Below, in pieces: positions 33,871 to 41,616 of a stretch of DNA of 64,000 nt. How positions within the stretch are numbered: position 1 is the stretch's first letter; each line of letters starts with the position of its first letter. The DNA comes from Trueperaceae bacterium (GTDB lineage Bacteria; Deinococcota; Deinococci; Deinococcales; Trueperaceae), in NCBI GenBank assembly GCA_036381035.1, contig DASVDQ010000024.1, forward strand, positions 33,742 through 97,741. The letters run 5' to 3'. The notes beneath the pieces are model-generated. The model saw only the letters and a list, made by a program, of their open reading frames with translations, searched no databases and had not been told where the DNA came from. The position numbers were made by a program, and so were the translations under genes.

Positions 33871-33892
33871 GCGCCCGGGGCGACCCGGGCGC
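33871..33892 (+). terminator. Hairpin at the end of the infC-rpmI-rplT operon
   Basis: A perfect 9-bp stem GCGCCCGGG (33871-33879), loop GCGA, CCCGGGCGC (33884-33892), then TTCGCC. It lies 24 bp after the rplT stop. The GNRA tetraloop makes it very stable, although a U-tract is nearly absent. Confidence 0.6.
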
Positions 33893-33985
33893 TTCGCCGT
33901 GGCCGCGCCGGCGTCCGGCGCGCGTCGCCGGGGGACGCCTCGCGCCCGTCGGCCGCGCGCCCCGGGCGCGGGCCCCGGTCGTCCG

Positions 33986-34963
33986 TCAGTACCCCGCCGC
34001 CACGTCGACGAGGTTGCGCTCCTCGCCCCGCGTCAGCGCCGCCAGCGTGTCGAGCACGTCGCGGGCGGCCGCCGTGCGCCAGCCCATCAGGTCGTTGGCG
34101 CTGTGGGGCGTCATGACCACGTTGGGCAGGTCGGCGAACGGGAAGCGCGAGGGCGGCGTCGCCGACCGCTCCTCCTCGCCGCGCGGGTAGACCCACCAGA
34201 CGTCCAGCCCCGCGCCGAAGACCCGCCCCTCGGCCAGCGTCCGGTACAGCGCCTCCTCGTCGATGACGGCGCCGCGGCCCACGTTCACGAGGATCGCCGT
34301 CTCCTTCAGCGCCGCCAGCTCCCGCTCCCCGATCAGCCCGCGCGTCTCGTCGGTGAGGGGCAGCGTGCAGAGCACGACGTCGGCCCCCGCCAGCGCCTCG
34401 AGCAGGCCGTCGCGGCCGACCTGGGGGACTTCGCCGCCTGGTGCGGGCCGCCGCCGGAACGCGACGAGCTCGAGGCCCAGCGCCCTCAGGGCCGGTGCCG
34501 CGGCCCTGGCGATGGACCCGTAGCCGAGGAGCAGCGCGCGCTTGCCGCGCAGGAAGACGCCGCGGCCGGGGGTCGTGCGCTCGGGCGGCCCCCAGTCGCC
34601 GCGGCGCAGCGCCGCGTCGTTCCACACCACGCGGTTCGCCACGGCGAGCAGGAGCGCCACGACGTGCTGGGCGACCATGGCGTCGTTGAAGTGGGAGTTG
34701 TGGGCCCGCAGGTGCGGGCGGGAGAGCAGGTAGCCGCGCAGCCTGGCGCCCAGGCCGGCGTAGGGCACGACGACCCGCTCGAGGCGCTCGCCGTCGAGCA
34801 GCTCCTCGGGCGGCCCGCCGTCGACGAGCACCTGCGGCCAGTCGCGCAGCGCCAGCGCCCGCTCGTGGTCGGTCTCGATCCTCAGCTCCACGCCGGGCGG
34901 CGGCGCGAGGTCGCGCGCCGCCTCGCCGGACAGCCTGTGCGTCCACAGCACCTTCAGCGCCAT
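33986..34963 (-). CDS. D-isomer-specific 2-hydroxyacid dehydrogenase family protein with a non-standard active site
   Basis: A 325-residue protein with the two-domain 2-hydroxyacid dehydrogenase fold. It has the NAD loop LLGYGSIARAAA (~145-156), CTLPLTDETRGLIG, the substrate Arg in NVGRGAVIDEEAL (Arg230) and the catalytic His in MTPHSAN (His287). The usual catalytic Glu, in the DVFExEP motif, is missing: the segment reads DVWWVYPRG, with Tyr259 in that position. Activity may therefore differ from typical oxidoreductases of this family. Leaderless-type start. It is convergent with rplT and divergent from hisD. Confidence 0.82.
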   Translation of the reverse strand: MALKVLWTHRLSGEAARDLAPPPGVELRIETDHERALALRDWPQVLVDGGPPEELLDGERLERVVVPYAGLGARLRGYLLSRPHLRAHNSHFNDAMVAQHVVALLLAVANRVVWNDAALRRGDWGPPERTTPGRGVFLRGKRALLLGYGSIARAAAPALRALGLELVAFRRRPAPGGEVPQVGRDGLLEALAGADVVLCTLPLTDETRGLIGERELAALKETAILVNVGRGAVIDEEALYRTLAEGRVFGAGLDVWWVYPRGEEERSATPPSRFPFADLPNVVMTPHSANDLMGWRTAAARDVLDTLAALTRGEERNLVDVAAGY

Positions 34964-34969
34964 CCGAGG

Positions 34970-34975
34970 ATGCTA
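34970..34975 (-). promoter_or_regulatory. -10 box (TAGCAT) of the 2-hydroxyacid dehydrogenase gene, leaderless type
   Basis: Minus-strand TAGCAT, 6 nt from ATG 34963. Confidence 0.55.
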
Positions 34976-35110
34976 CCGCGCGCCCGGCCGCGCGTGCCGC
35001 ACGCCTCACGGCGCGCCGGGCGGCCGGGAGCGGGGCGGACGCTCCCCGCGCCCCGCGCGCACACGGCGGTCCGGCGGCCTGGGCGTCGCCCCGGCTAGCC
35101 GCCCGCCCGG

Positions 35111-35116
35111 TATCGT
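35111..35116 (+). promoter_or_regulatory. -10 box (TATCGT) of hisD, leaderless type
   Basis: TATCGT, 8 nt from ATG 35125. An in-frame TTG at 35116 overlaps the box and is rejected as a start. Confidence 0.55.
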
Positions 35117-35124
35117 TGGCCGCC

Positions 35125-36408
35125 ATGAGGCTGGTCGAGGGCACGCGCGCGGCGCTGGAGTGGTGCGAGGGCAGGCTGCGGGGCCGGTGGGGCGCGGCGA
35201 GCCGCGGCGCCGTGGCCGCGGCGGTGGCGGACGTCTTGGAGCGCGTGCGCGCGGGCGGCGAGGCGGCGGTGCTCGAGCTCACGGAGCGGTTCGACGGCGT
35301 GGCCCGCGAGAGGGTCCTGGTGGACGCCGCCGAGCTCGAGGCCGGCGCCGCGCGCGTGCCGGCCGGGCTGAGGCGGGCGATCGACGAGGCGATGGCCAGG
35401 GTCGAGGCGTACTACCGCGCCCAGCCGACGGGCGGGTTCGAGGTCGTCGACGGCGACTCGCGCCTCGGCGCCCTGACGGTCCCGCTCGACGCGGTGGGCT
35501 GCTACGTGCCGGGCGGCACGGCGCCCCTGTTCTCGAGCCTCTACATGACCGCCGTGCCCGCCAGGGTCGCCGGCGTGAGGACGCTGGTGGCGGCCACGCC
35601 GCCGCGCCCCGACGGGTCGGTCCCCGACGAGGTCGCCTACGTGGCGCTGGCGCTGGGGATGACGGCGGTGGCCGCCGTCGGCGGCGCGCAGGCCGTGGCC
35701 GCGCTGTCGTTCGGGGCCGGTGTGCCGCGCGTGGACAAGGTCGTGGGGCCGGGCAACGCCTACGTGACCGAGGCGAAGCGCCAGCTCTTCGGGTTCGTCG
35801 GCGTCGAGTCGCTGGCGGGCCCCACGGAGACGCTGGTGCTGGCCGACGGGAGCGCCGACCCCCGGCACGCGGCCGCGGACCTCGTGGCCCAGGCCGAGCA
35901 CGCCGGCGCCGAACCGGTGCTGGTGACGACGAGCGAGCGCCTGTGGCGCGAGGCGCCGCGGCTGGCCGAGGAGCTGGCGGCCGCGCTGCCGACGGCGCCC
36001 GCGGCCCTCGAGTCGCTGCGCGAGCGGGGCGTGAGCGTGCTCGTCGAGGACCTCGCGGGCGGGGTCGCGGTGCTGAACGCCTTCGCGCCCGAGCACGCCT
36101 GCCTGCTGCTCGACGACCCCTGGCCCGTCGCCAGGGAGGTGAGGCACGCCGGAGGGCTCTTCGTCGGCCACCGCAGCATGGAGGCGCTCGGCGACTACCT
36201 CGCGGGCCCCAGCCACGTGATGCCCACCGGCGCGACGGCGCGGTTCCTCAGCTTCGTGTCTGTGCGCGACTTCCAGCGGGTCCTGCCGTACGTGCAGGCC
36301 GGCCCCGAGCTGCTGGCGCGCGTGGGCCGTCACGCCGCGTCGCTGGCGCGCGCCGAGGGGCTCGAGGGCCACGCGCGCGCCGTCGAGAGCCGCCTCGAGG
36401 AGGAGTAG
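35125..36408 (+). CDS. hisD: Histidinol dehydrogenase
   Basis: HisD performs the last two oxidations of histidine synthesis. The 427-residue product has the family landmarks in order: YVPGGTAPLFSSLYMTAVPA, KVVGPGNAYVTEAKRQLFG, ESLAGPTETLVLAD, AQAEHAGAEP, NAFAPEHACL and GPSHVMPTGATARF, which supply the zinc ligands and catalytic residues. No other his gene is adjacent; the likely histidinol-phosphatase is 16 kb away, so the pathway is dispersed. The stop codon is separated by a single base from the stop of the convergent GT2 gene. Confidence 0.96.
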   Translation: MRLVEGTRAALEWCEGRLRGRWGAASRGAVAAAVADVLERVRAGGEAAVLELTERFDGVARERVLVDAAELEAGAARVPAGLRRAIDEAMARVEAYYRAQPTGGFEVVDGDSRLGALTVPLDAVGCYVPGGTAPLFSSLYMTAVPARVAGVRTLVAATPPRPDGSVPDEVAYVALALGMTAVAAVGGAQAVAALSFGAGVPRVDKVVGPGNAYVTEAKRQLFGFVGVESLAGPTETLVLADGSADPRHAAADLVAQAEHAGAEPVLVTTSERLWREAPRLAEELAAALPTAPAALESLRERGVSVLVEDLAGGVAVLNAFAPEHACLLLDDPWPVAREVRHAGGLFVGHRSMEALGDYLAGPSHVMPTGATARFLSFVSVRDFQRVLPYVQAGPELLARVGRHAASLARAEGLEGHARAVESRLEEE

Positions 36409-36409
36409 G

Positions 36410-37051
36410 TCAGCGCCGCCAGCGGGGCCTGAGCAGGGCGGCGACGATGTCGCCGTACATGCGCGCCCGCGAGCCGAGGCCCTTGAGCAGGCCGCGCTTC
36501 TCCTCCTTCATGACCTGCGAGACCCCGGGCAGCGGCACGTCGACGAAGCGCCAGCCGCAGCGGATCGCGTGCCTGGTGATCGCGACCTCGACGCCGTAGC
36601 GGCTGTCGCCCAGGCCGGGCACCGCGAGCAGCGCCTCGCGCCGCAGCGCCCGCTGGCCCGAGAGCTGCGGGGTGACGCGCTGGGCGAGGCTGGTCCTGAA
36701 GCGCCCGCCCGTGAAGATGCCGCGCGTCATGTCGACCTCGCCGGAGAGCACCGGAGCGGCCAGCGCGCGCACGTGCTCGGCGCGCAGGCCCACGAGGTCG
36801 GCGTCCAGGAGCACCAGCACCTCCTCGCGGACGGCCATCGCTCCGGCCTGCAGGGCACCGCCCTTGCCGCGGTTATGGCCGAGGCGCACGACGTCGGCCC
36901 CGGCGGCCATAGCGGCCTCGGCGGTGCCGTCGACGGAGCCGTCGTCGACGACGACGACCGCACCCACGCCGGCGGACAGCGCCGTGCGCGCGACGCGGCC
37001 CACGGTGGCGGCCTCGTTGTAGGCGGGGACCACCACGCACGCCGCGGCCAT
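36410..37051 (-). CDS. Family 2 glycosyltransferase
   Basis: A 213-residue GT-A-fold enzyme. It begins with the strand CVVVPAYNEAATVGRVA, then VVVVDDGSVDGTAE (donor binding), GHNRGKGGALQAGA and LVLLDADLVGL (the DxD-like site). No membrane helices follow, so it may make a soluble product or act on a lipid acceptor with other partners. I choose ATG 37051, which puts the start directly before the first strand and 22 bp after the rseP stop. The longer start at 37102 overlaps rseP. It is the last gene of the dxr operon. Confidence 0.82.
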   Translation of the reverse strand: MAAACVVVPAYNEAATVGRVARTALSAGVGAVVVVDDGSVDGTAEAAMAAGADVVRLGHNRGKGGALQAGAMAVREEVLVLLDADLVGLRAEHVRALAAPVLSGEVDMTRGIFTGGRFRTSLAQRVTPQLSGQRALRREALLAVPGLGDSRYGVEVAITRHAIRCGWRFVDVPLPGVSQVMKEEKRGLLKGLGSRARMYGDIVAALLRPRWRR

Positions 37052-37073
37052 GGCGGCCGCGGGCACCGCGGCC

Positions 37074-38150
37074 TCAGCCGGCGAGGAGCGCCCCGATCTC
37101 ACGGAAGGTGATCAGCACGATCAGCGCCAGGACGGCCATGACGCCGATGAAGTGGATCGCCTCCTCCTGGCCGGGGCGGAACGGGCGTCCGCGCGCCGCG
37201 ACCACGGTGGCGAGGAGCATCCGCCCGCCGTCGAGGCCGGGTATCGGCAGGAGGTTGAAGACGGCGAGGGAGAAGTTGATGACCGCGGCCAGGAGCACGA
37301 CGGGGGCGAGGCCCACCTTCGTGGCCTGGTTCACCATGCCGACCATGCCCACGGGTCCGGCGACGTCGGAGTTCTCCGCGCCGGTCAGGGCCGCCGCGAA
37401 GCCGCTCAGGAAGCCGCCGACCATGCGCGGGATCACGCGCACGCCGAACGCCAGCGTCTGCGGCAGCGCGTCGAGGAACGCCACAGGCTCGACGAGCGCG
37501 GTGATCTGGATGCCGAGTAGGGGCGGCTCGCCGGCGCCCTCCACGGGCCAGGGCGTCGCGAGCTCGAGGGTCTCATCGCCGCGGCGCACGGTGAGCCTCA
37601 GCTCGTCGGCGGTCCGCACCTGCTCGACGACCACGTCGGGCCCCGGCCCCTCGACGCCGTTGAGGGCCACGATCGTGTCCCCGCGCCGCAGGCCGAGGGA
37701 CTCGGCCGGCGAGCCCTCCGTCACCGCCTCGATCACCGAGCCGTGCGCCGCCACTGGCGCGCCCGTGACGACCTCGCGGTAGGTGGGCTCGAGGCCGATG
37801 GCCCACGCCAGCAGCACGGCGCCCAGCAGGTAGTTCGCGATCACGCCGCCCACCAGGACCCACAGCTTGGCGCCGAGGCCCTTCGCGGCCATGCCCTCGT
37901 CGGGGTGCTCGAGCCGACCGTCCTCCGCGACCTTGGGCGCCATGCCCGGCAGGTCGACGTAGCCGCCCAGGGGCAGCAGCGACAGGCGCCACTCGGTGCC
38001 GCGCCAGCGGCGCCTGAGCAGCACGGGACCCACGCCGACGCTGAACGCCCTGACCGGCACGCCCACGGAGCGCGCGTTCAGGTAGTGGGCCAGCTCGTGG
38101 ACGACCACGGCGCTGGTGAGGATCAGTGCGAAGGTGACCGCTGTGAGCAT
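37074..38150 (-). CDS. rseP: RIP metalloprotease RseP-like (site-2 protease, M50B)
   Basis: An intramembrane zinc protease that cleaves membrane-bound anti-sigma factors or signal peptides. The 358-residue product has the first membrane helix with VVHELAHYLNARS (HExxH), a PDZ domain (GSPAESLGLRRGDTIVALNG), and the second catalytic element NLLPIPGLDGGRML, plus a C-terminal membrane helix. It lies downstream of a second M50 protease gene and dxr; a dxr-rseP neighbourhood is widespread. A GAGGA site precedes ATG 38150. Confidence 0.93.
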   Translation of the reverse strand: MLTAVTFALILTSAVVVHELAHYLNARSVGVPVRAFSVGVGPVLLRRRWRGTEWRLSLLPLGGYVDLPGMAPKVAEDGRLEHPDEGMAAKGLGAKLWVLVGGVIANYLLGAVLLAWAIGLEPTYREVVTGAPVAAHGSVIEAVTEGSPAESLGLRRGDTIVALNGVEGPGPDVVVEQVRTADELRLTVRRGDETLELATPWPVEGAGEPPLLGIQITALVEPVAFLDALPQTLAFGVRVIPRMVGGFLSGFAAALTGAENSDVAGPVGMVGMVNQATKVGLAPVVLLAAVINFSLAVFNLLPIPGLDGGRMLLATVVAARGRPFRPGQEEAIHFIGVMAVLALIVLITFREIGALLAG

Positions 38151-38172
38151 GAGTCCTCTCGGGGCGTCATGA

Positions 38173-38210
38173 GGCCCCGCGCCAGTATGGCAGACGCTCC
38201 GCGCGGGGCC
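38173..38210. repeat. 10-bp perfect inverted repeat between two M50 protease genes
   Basis: GGCCCCGCGC (38173-38182) and GCGCGGGGCC (38201-38210) with an 18-nt loop that contains CATACT on the minus strand, a possible -10 box for rseP. In RNA this is a strong hairpin between the cistrons. A second short hairpin, CGGGGC/GCCCCG, follows toward rseP. Confidence 0.55.
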
Positions 38211-38212
38211 CG

Positions 38213-39382
38213 TCAGCCGCGCCGCAGGGCGGCGATCACGTCGGTCTTGCCGACGATGCCCACGAGCCTCCCCGTCGGGTCCACGACGCACAGGCGGCCG
38301 AGCTCGCTGCTCGCCAGCGCCGCCAGGACCTCCACGGCGGAGAGGCCCGGCCTCACGACGTCGGCGGGGCGCATCACGTCCTCGACCGTGGCGCCCTGAC
38401 CCTCCTCACCGTCCTCCAGCGCGGCGATCGCCTCGGACAGGAAGGCGTAGCCGAGGAGCCTGCCGCCCGCGTCCACGACGGGGTAGCCGGCGTGGCGGCC
38501 GAAGTGGCGCAGGCGCACGAACTGGCCCAGCGCCATGTCGGGGTCGACGGCCTGGGGGCGAGGGGTCATGAGGTCCTCGGCGGTGAGGCCGGCCAGCGCG
38601 TGCTCCAGGTAGGCTGCCTGCGCCTCCGAGCGCCCGGCCTCGTAGACGAAGAACGCCAGCAGCACGAGGAAGAGCTGGCCGCTGACCACGCCGTAGAAGC
38701 CCATGAGGGCGGCCAGCGCGGCGCTTATCGCGACCGCGACGTTGGTCGCGCGCAGCCTCGGCATCGCCAGCGCCAGGAGGCTGCGGAGCACGCGCCCGCC
38801 GTCGAGGGGTATCGCCGGGAGGAGGTTGAAGAGGGCGAGCCCGACGTTCGTGATGCCCAGGTAGGCGACGACCGTGGTGGCCGTCGAGCCCAGCGGGACG
38901 GAGGGGAGGGCCAGCCACAGCAGCGCGCCGAGGGCCAGGCTCGTCGCCGGTCCGGCCAGCGCGACGATCGCCTCGGCGCCGCGGCGGCGCGGCAGGTCCT
39001 TGAACTGGGCCACGCCGCCGAGGAACCACAGGCGTATCTCGAGCGTCCGCACGCCGTAGAGGCGCGCGACCACGGCGTGTCCGAGCTCGTGCACGAGGAC
39101 GCTGGCGAACAGGCCGAGGGCGGCGACGAGGCCCACCAGCCAGGCGACCGACTCGGACTGTCCCGGCACGAGGCGACGCGCCAGGTCGGGGTCGCGGAGC
39201 AGCGCGACCTGCCTGAGCTGGGCCGTGAACTCGGGGAGCTGGGAACCGATCACGTAGGCGAACAGCGGCAGTGCCAGCAGGAACGTGACGTCGAGGCGCA
39301 CCGGCACGCCGAGGAGCCGGAACGGCAGCAGGATCCCGCCGCGCCGCGTCTGGCGGGGTCCGGGCTCGGCGTCCACGCTCAC
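38213..39382 (-). CDS. Site-2 protease family protein with C-terminal CBS pair (M50, SpoIVFB-type)
   Basis: A 389-residue intramembrane protease. It has the zinc motif VLVHELGHAVVARLYG in an N-terminal helix, FLGGVAQF, and NLLPAIPLDGGRVLRSL, followed by membrane helices and a C-terminal pair of CBS domains (AEDLMTPRPQAV, VEDVMRPADVV, LGRLCVVDPTGRLVGIVGKTDVI). CBS domains bind adenosine nucleotides and may gate the protease by energy state. The start GTG overlaps the dxr stop (GTGA). It is the second of two M50 proteases in one operon; the two are of different subclasses. Confidence 0.9.
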   Translation of the reverse strand: MSVDAEPGPRQTRRGGILLPFRLLGVPVRLDVTFLLALPLFAYVIGSQLPEFTAQLRQVALLRDPDLARRLVPGQSESVAWLVGLVAALGLFASVLVHELGHAVVARLYGVRTLEIRLWFLGGVAQFKDLPRRRGAEAIVALAGPATSLALGALLWLALPSVPLGSTATTVVAYLGITNVGLALFNLLPAIPLDGGRVLRSLLALAMPRLRATNVAVAISAALAALMGFYGVVSGQLFLVLLAFFVYEAGRSEAQAAYLEHALAGLTAEDLMTPRPQAVDPDMALGQFVRLRHFGRHAGYPVVDAGGRLLGYAFLSEAIAALEDGEEGQGATVEDVMRPADVVRPGLSAVEVLAALASSELGRLCVVDPTGRLVGIVGKTDVIAALRRG

Positions 39383-40527
39383 GCCCTCCCGGCGGGCGCG
39401 CCGGTCAGGCGGGCGACGAGCCCCGACGCCACCTCCCTGGCGTGGGCGTCGGCCTGCGGCAGGGCGTCCCAGGAGAGCCGGTCCTCCGGCGCGGCGGCGA
39501 GGGTACCGGCGATCACCTCGGGCACGCCCGTGAACGGCAGGCGTCCCGCCAGGAAGGCGTCGACCGCGACCTCGTCGGCGGCGCTCAGGTAGGCGGGCGC
39601 CAGGCCGCCGCGGCGCCCCGCCTCGTAGGCCAGCCGCAGGCAGGGGAAGCGCCGCTCGTCTGGCGGCTCGAAGCGCCAGGTGCCGACGAGGCGGAGGGGC
39701 TCGAGCAGCGACGGCGGACGCTCGGGGGCGAGGGCGTACATGATCGGCAGGCGCATGTCGTGCGGGCCGACCTGGGCCTTGAGGCTGCCGTCCCTGAACC
39801 TGACCAGGCCGTGGACGAGGGACTCGGGGTGCACGACGACCTCGATCGCGCCGAGCGGCACGTCGAACAGGAAGTGGGCCTCCAGCACCTCGAGGCCCTT
39901 GTTGAGGAGGGTGGCGGAGTCGACGGTCACCTTCGGGCCCATCGACCAGTTCGGGTGGCTCAGCGCCTGCTGCGGCGTGACCGTGGAGAGGTCGGCCGGG
40001 CCCGTCCGGAACGGCCCCCCGGAGGCCGTGAGCACGAGGCCGGCGACGGCGTCGCGGGGCTCGCCGACGAGGCACTGGAACAGCGCCGAGTGCTCGGAGT
40101 CGACCGGGGTGATCCGCCCGCCGTGAGCGCCCGCCAGCTCCCGCATCAGCGGTCCGGCGACGACCATCGCCTCCTTGTTCGCCAGGGCGACGTGGCGCCC
40201 CGCCGCGAGGGCCGCGGCCGTCGGCCGCAGGCCGGCCATGCCGGTGATCGCGGCGACGACCGTGTCCACCTCGAGGGCGGCGACCTCCTCGGCGCCCTCC
40301 ACGCCCGCGGCCAGGCGCGTGCCCGGCGGCAGGTGGGGGCGCACGAGGTCGGCGACCTCGGGGGCGCAGCTCACGAGCTCGGGCCTCAGCTCGGAGGCCT
40401 GGGCCAGGAGCCCGTCGACGTCGCGCCAGGCCGCCAGGCCGCGCACGCGCAGGCCGAGGTGGCGCGCGACGTCGAGGGTCTGCGTGCCGATCGAGCCCGT
40501 CGAGCCCAGGACGGCGATCGTGCCCAT
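39379..40527 (-). CDS. dxr: 1-deoxy-D-xylulose 5-phosphate reductoisomerase
   Basis: Dxr makes MEP from DXP with NADPH, the first committed step of the non-mevalonate pathway. The 382-residue product has the N-terminal NADPH loop VLGSTGSIGTQTLDVAR, ANKEAMVVAG, the metal-binding PVDSEHSALFQCL, LTASGGPFR, HPNWSMGPKVTVDSATLLNKGLE (split across two elements) and VVHPESLVHG. ATG 40527 is preceded 7 nt upstream by CATGAT, a weaker -10. It is first in the operon dxr, M50-CBS, rseP, GT2. Confidence 0.96.
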   Translation of the reverse strand: MGTIAVLGSTGSIGTQTLDVARHLGLRVRGLAAWRDVDGLLAQASELRPELVSCAPEVADLVRPHLPPGTRLAAGVEGAEEVAALEVDTVVAAITGMAGLRPTAAALAAGRHVALANKEAMVVAGPLMRELAGAHGGRITPVDSEHSALFQCLVGEPRDAVAGLVLTASGGPFRTGPADLSTVTPQQALSHPNWSMGPKVTVDSATLLNKGLEVLEAHFLFDVPLGAIEVVVHPESLVHGLVRFRDGSLKAQVGPHDMRLPIMYALAPERPPSLLEPLRLVGTWRFEPPDERRFPCLRLAYEAGRRGGLAPAYLSAADEVAVDAFLAGRLPFTGVPEVIAGTLAAAPEDRLSWDALPQADAHAREVASGLVARLTGAPAGRA

Positions 40528-40594
40528 CGCTGGAATCATGGCACGGGCCGCCGTGGGAAGGACGCCGGTCCCGGGAGGCCCGTCGCGCCGGTGG

Positions 40595-40620
40595 TAGCAT
40601 CGGGCCACGATCAGGAGGGG
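40595..40620 (+). promoter_or_regulatory. Extended -10 box (TGG-TAGCAT) and AGGAGGGG ribosome site of the CBS gene
   Basis: TAGCAT (40595-40600) lies 23 nt before ATG 40624, leaving a ~17-nt leader with AGGAGGGG (40613-40620) 3 nt before the ATG. Confidence 0.6.
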
Positions 40621-40623
40621 AAG

Positions 40624-41253
40624 ATGCTCGTAAGCGAGTGGATGACGCCTGACCCCAGGACCGTCTCGCCCGACACGCCCGTCATGGAGGCCATGCAGTA
40701 CCTCCGCGAGGGCGGCTACCGCAGGCTGCCCGTCACGCGCGACGGCGTGCTCGTGGGCATCGTCACGGACCGCGACCTCAAGGAGGCGACCCCCTCGCGC
40801 GCCACGACGCTCTCCATCTACGAGCTGAACTACCTGCTCTCGAAGCTCAAGGTCAAGGACGTGATGCGCACGCCCGTGATCACGGTGCGCAGCTCGGACA
40901 CGATCGAGCAGGCCGCCCTCCTCATGGAGGAGCACAGGGTGTCTGGCCTGCCGGTGCTCGACGGGGGCGACCTCGTGGGCATCCTCACGATCACCGACCT
41001 GATGCGCGCCCTCGTGACCTTCCTGGCCCTGCGCGAGGGCGGCCGCCGCGTCACCGTCGACCTGCCAGACGAGCCGGGCGTCCTGGCGCGCGTCGCCCAG
41101 GCCGGCCCGCCGTCGAACATCGTGGCGGCCGTCACGACCGGCATCCAGCCCGGCCACCGGCGCCGGCTCGTGCTCCGCGCCACGGGCGAGGGCGCCGACG
41201 GCTTCGCGGAGCGCCTGCGGTCCGCGGGCGTCGACGTCGTCGACGAGCGCTGA
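40624..41253 (+). CDS. CBS-domain pair protein with C-terminal ACT-like domain
   Basis: A 209-residue protein similar in layout to AcuB-type CBS proteins. CBS1 begins VSEWMTPDPRTVSPDTPVMEAM and has RRLPVTRDGVLVGIVTDRDL. CBS2 begins VKDVMRTPVITVRSSDTIEQAA and has SGLPVLDGGDLVGILTITDLM. The last ~70 residues (RRVTVDLPDEPGVLARVAQAG) look like an ACT domain, usually a small-ligand sensor. The protein is probably a nucleotide- or amino-acid-responsive regulator. It is followed 3 bp later by an S4-domain gene. Confidence 0.85.
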   Translation: MLVSEWMTPDPRTVSPDTPVMEAMQYLREGGYRRLPVTRDGVLVGIVTDRDLKEATPSRATTLSIYELNYLLSKLKVKDVMRTPVITVRSSDTIEQAALLMEEHRVSGLPVLDGGDLVGILTITDLMRALVTFLALREGGRRVTVDLPDEPGVLARVAQAGPPSNIVAAVTTGIQPGHRRRLVLRATGEGADGFAERLRSAGVDVVDER

Positions 41254-41256
41254 GCC

Positions 41257-41544
41257 ATGACACCCGCGGGCGCCGAGCGCGTGGTGAGCGCCGTCGTGCC
41301 CTCGCTGCGCGTCGACGTGCTCGGCGCCAGGGCGTTCAAGGTCTCCCGCTCCTACTTCGCCCGGGGCGTGGCCGCCGGCAACGTGCTCGTCGGCGGCGAG
41401 CCGGCGGGGAAGTCCGCCAGCGTCGAGCCCGGCCAGGAGGTCGAGGCCATAGGCCTCGGCAGCTTCGTGCTCGTGACCGTCGACGGCGCGACGCGCAGCG
41501 ACAACCTCAAGGTCACCTTGGCGGTGCGTCCGGGCGGACGCTAG
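41257..41544 (+). CDS. Small S4-domain RNA-binding protein (YlmH C-terminus-like)
   Basis: A 95-residue protein made almost entirely of an S4-type RNA-binding fold: LRVDVLGARAFKVSRSYFARGVAAGNVLVGGE is split over residues 16-48, then KSASVEPGQEVEAIGLGSFVLV. The pattern resembles the C-terminal S4 domain of YlmH-type proteins but lacks the N-terminal parts. It may bind rRNA or tRNA; the target is unknown. It starts 3 bp after the CBS-ACT gene stop and is convergent with der. Confidence 0.75.
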   Translation: MTPAGAERVVSAVVPSLRVDVLGARAFKVSRSYFARGVAAGNVLVGGEPAGKSASVEPGQEVEAIGLGSFVLVTVDGATRSDNLKVTLAVRPGGR

Positions 41545-41616
41545 GTCCTCGCTGGTCTCGCCTGGCGCGCTCCCGCCGCCGTTCGGCTGGCGGTCCGGGG
41601 CGCTTCGGGTCGGTCG

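Noticed and set aside
37052..37102. Longer start for the GT2 gene (37102)
   Set aside because: It would overlap rseP by 29 bp and add non-homologous Ala/Ser-rich residues before the first strand; ATG 37051 is better placed.
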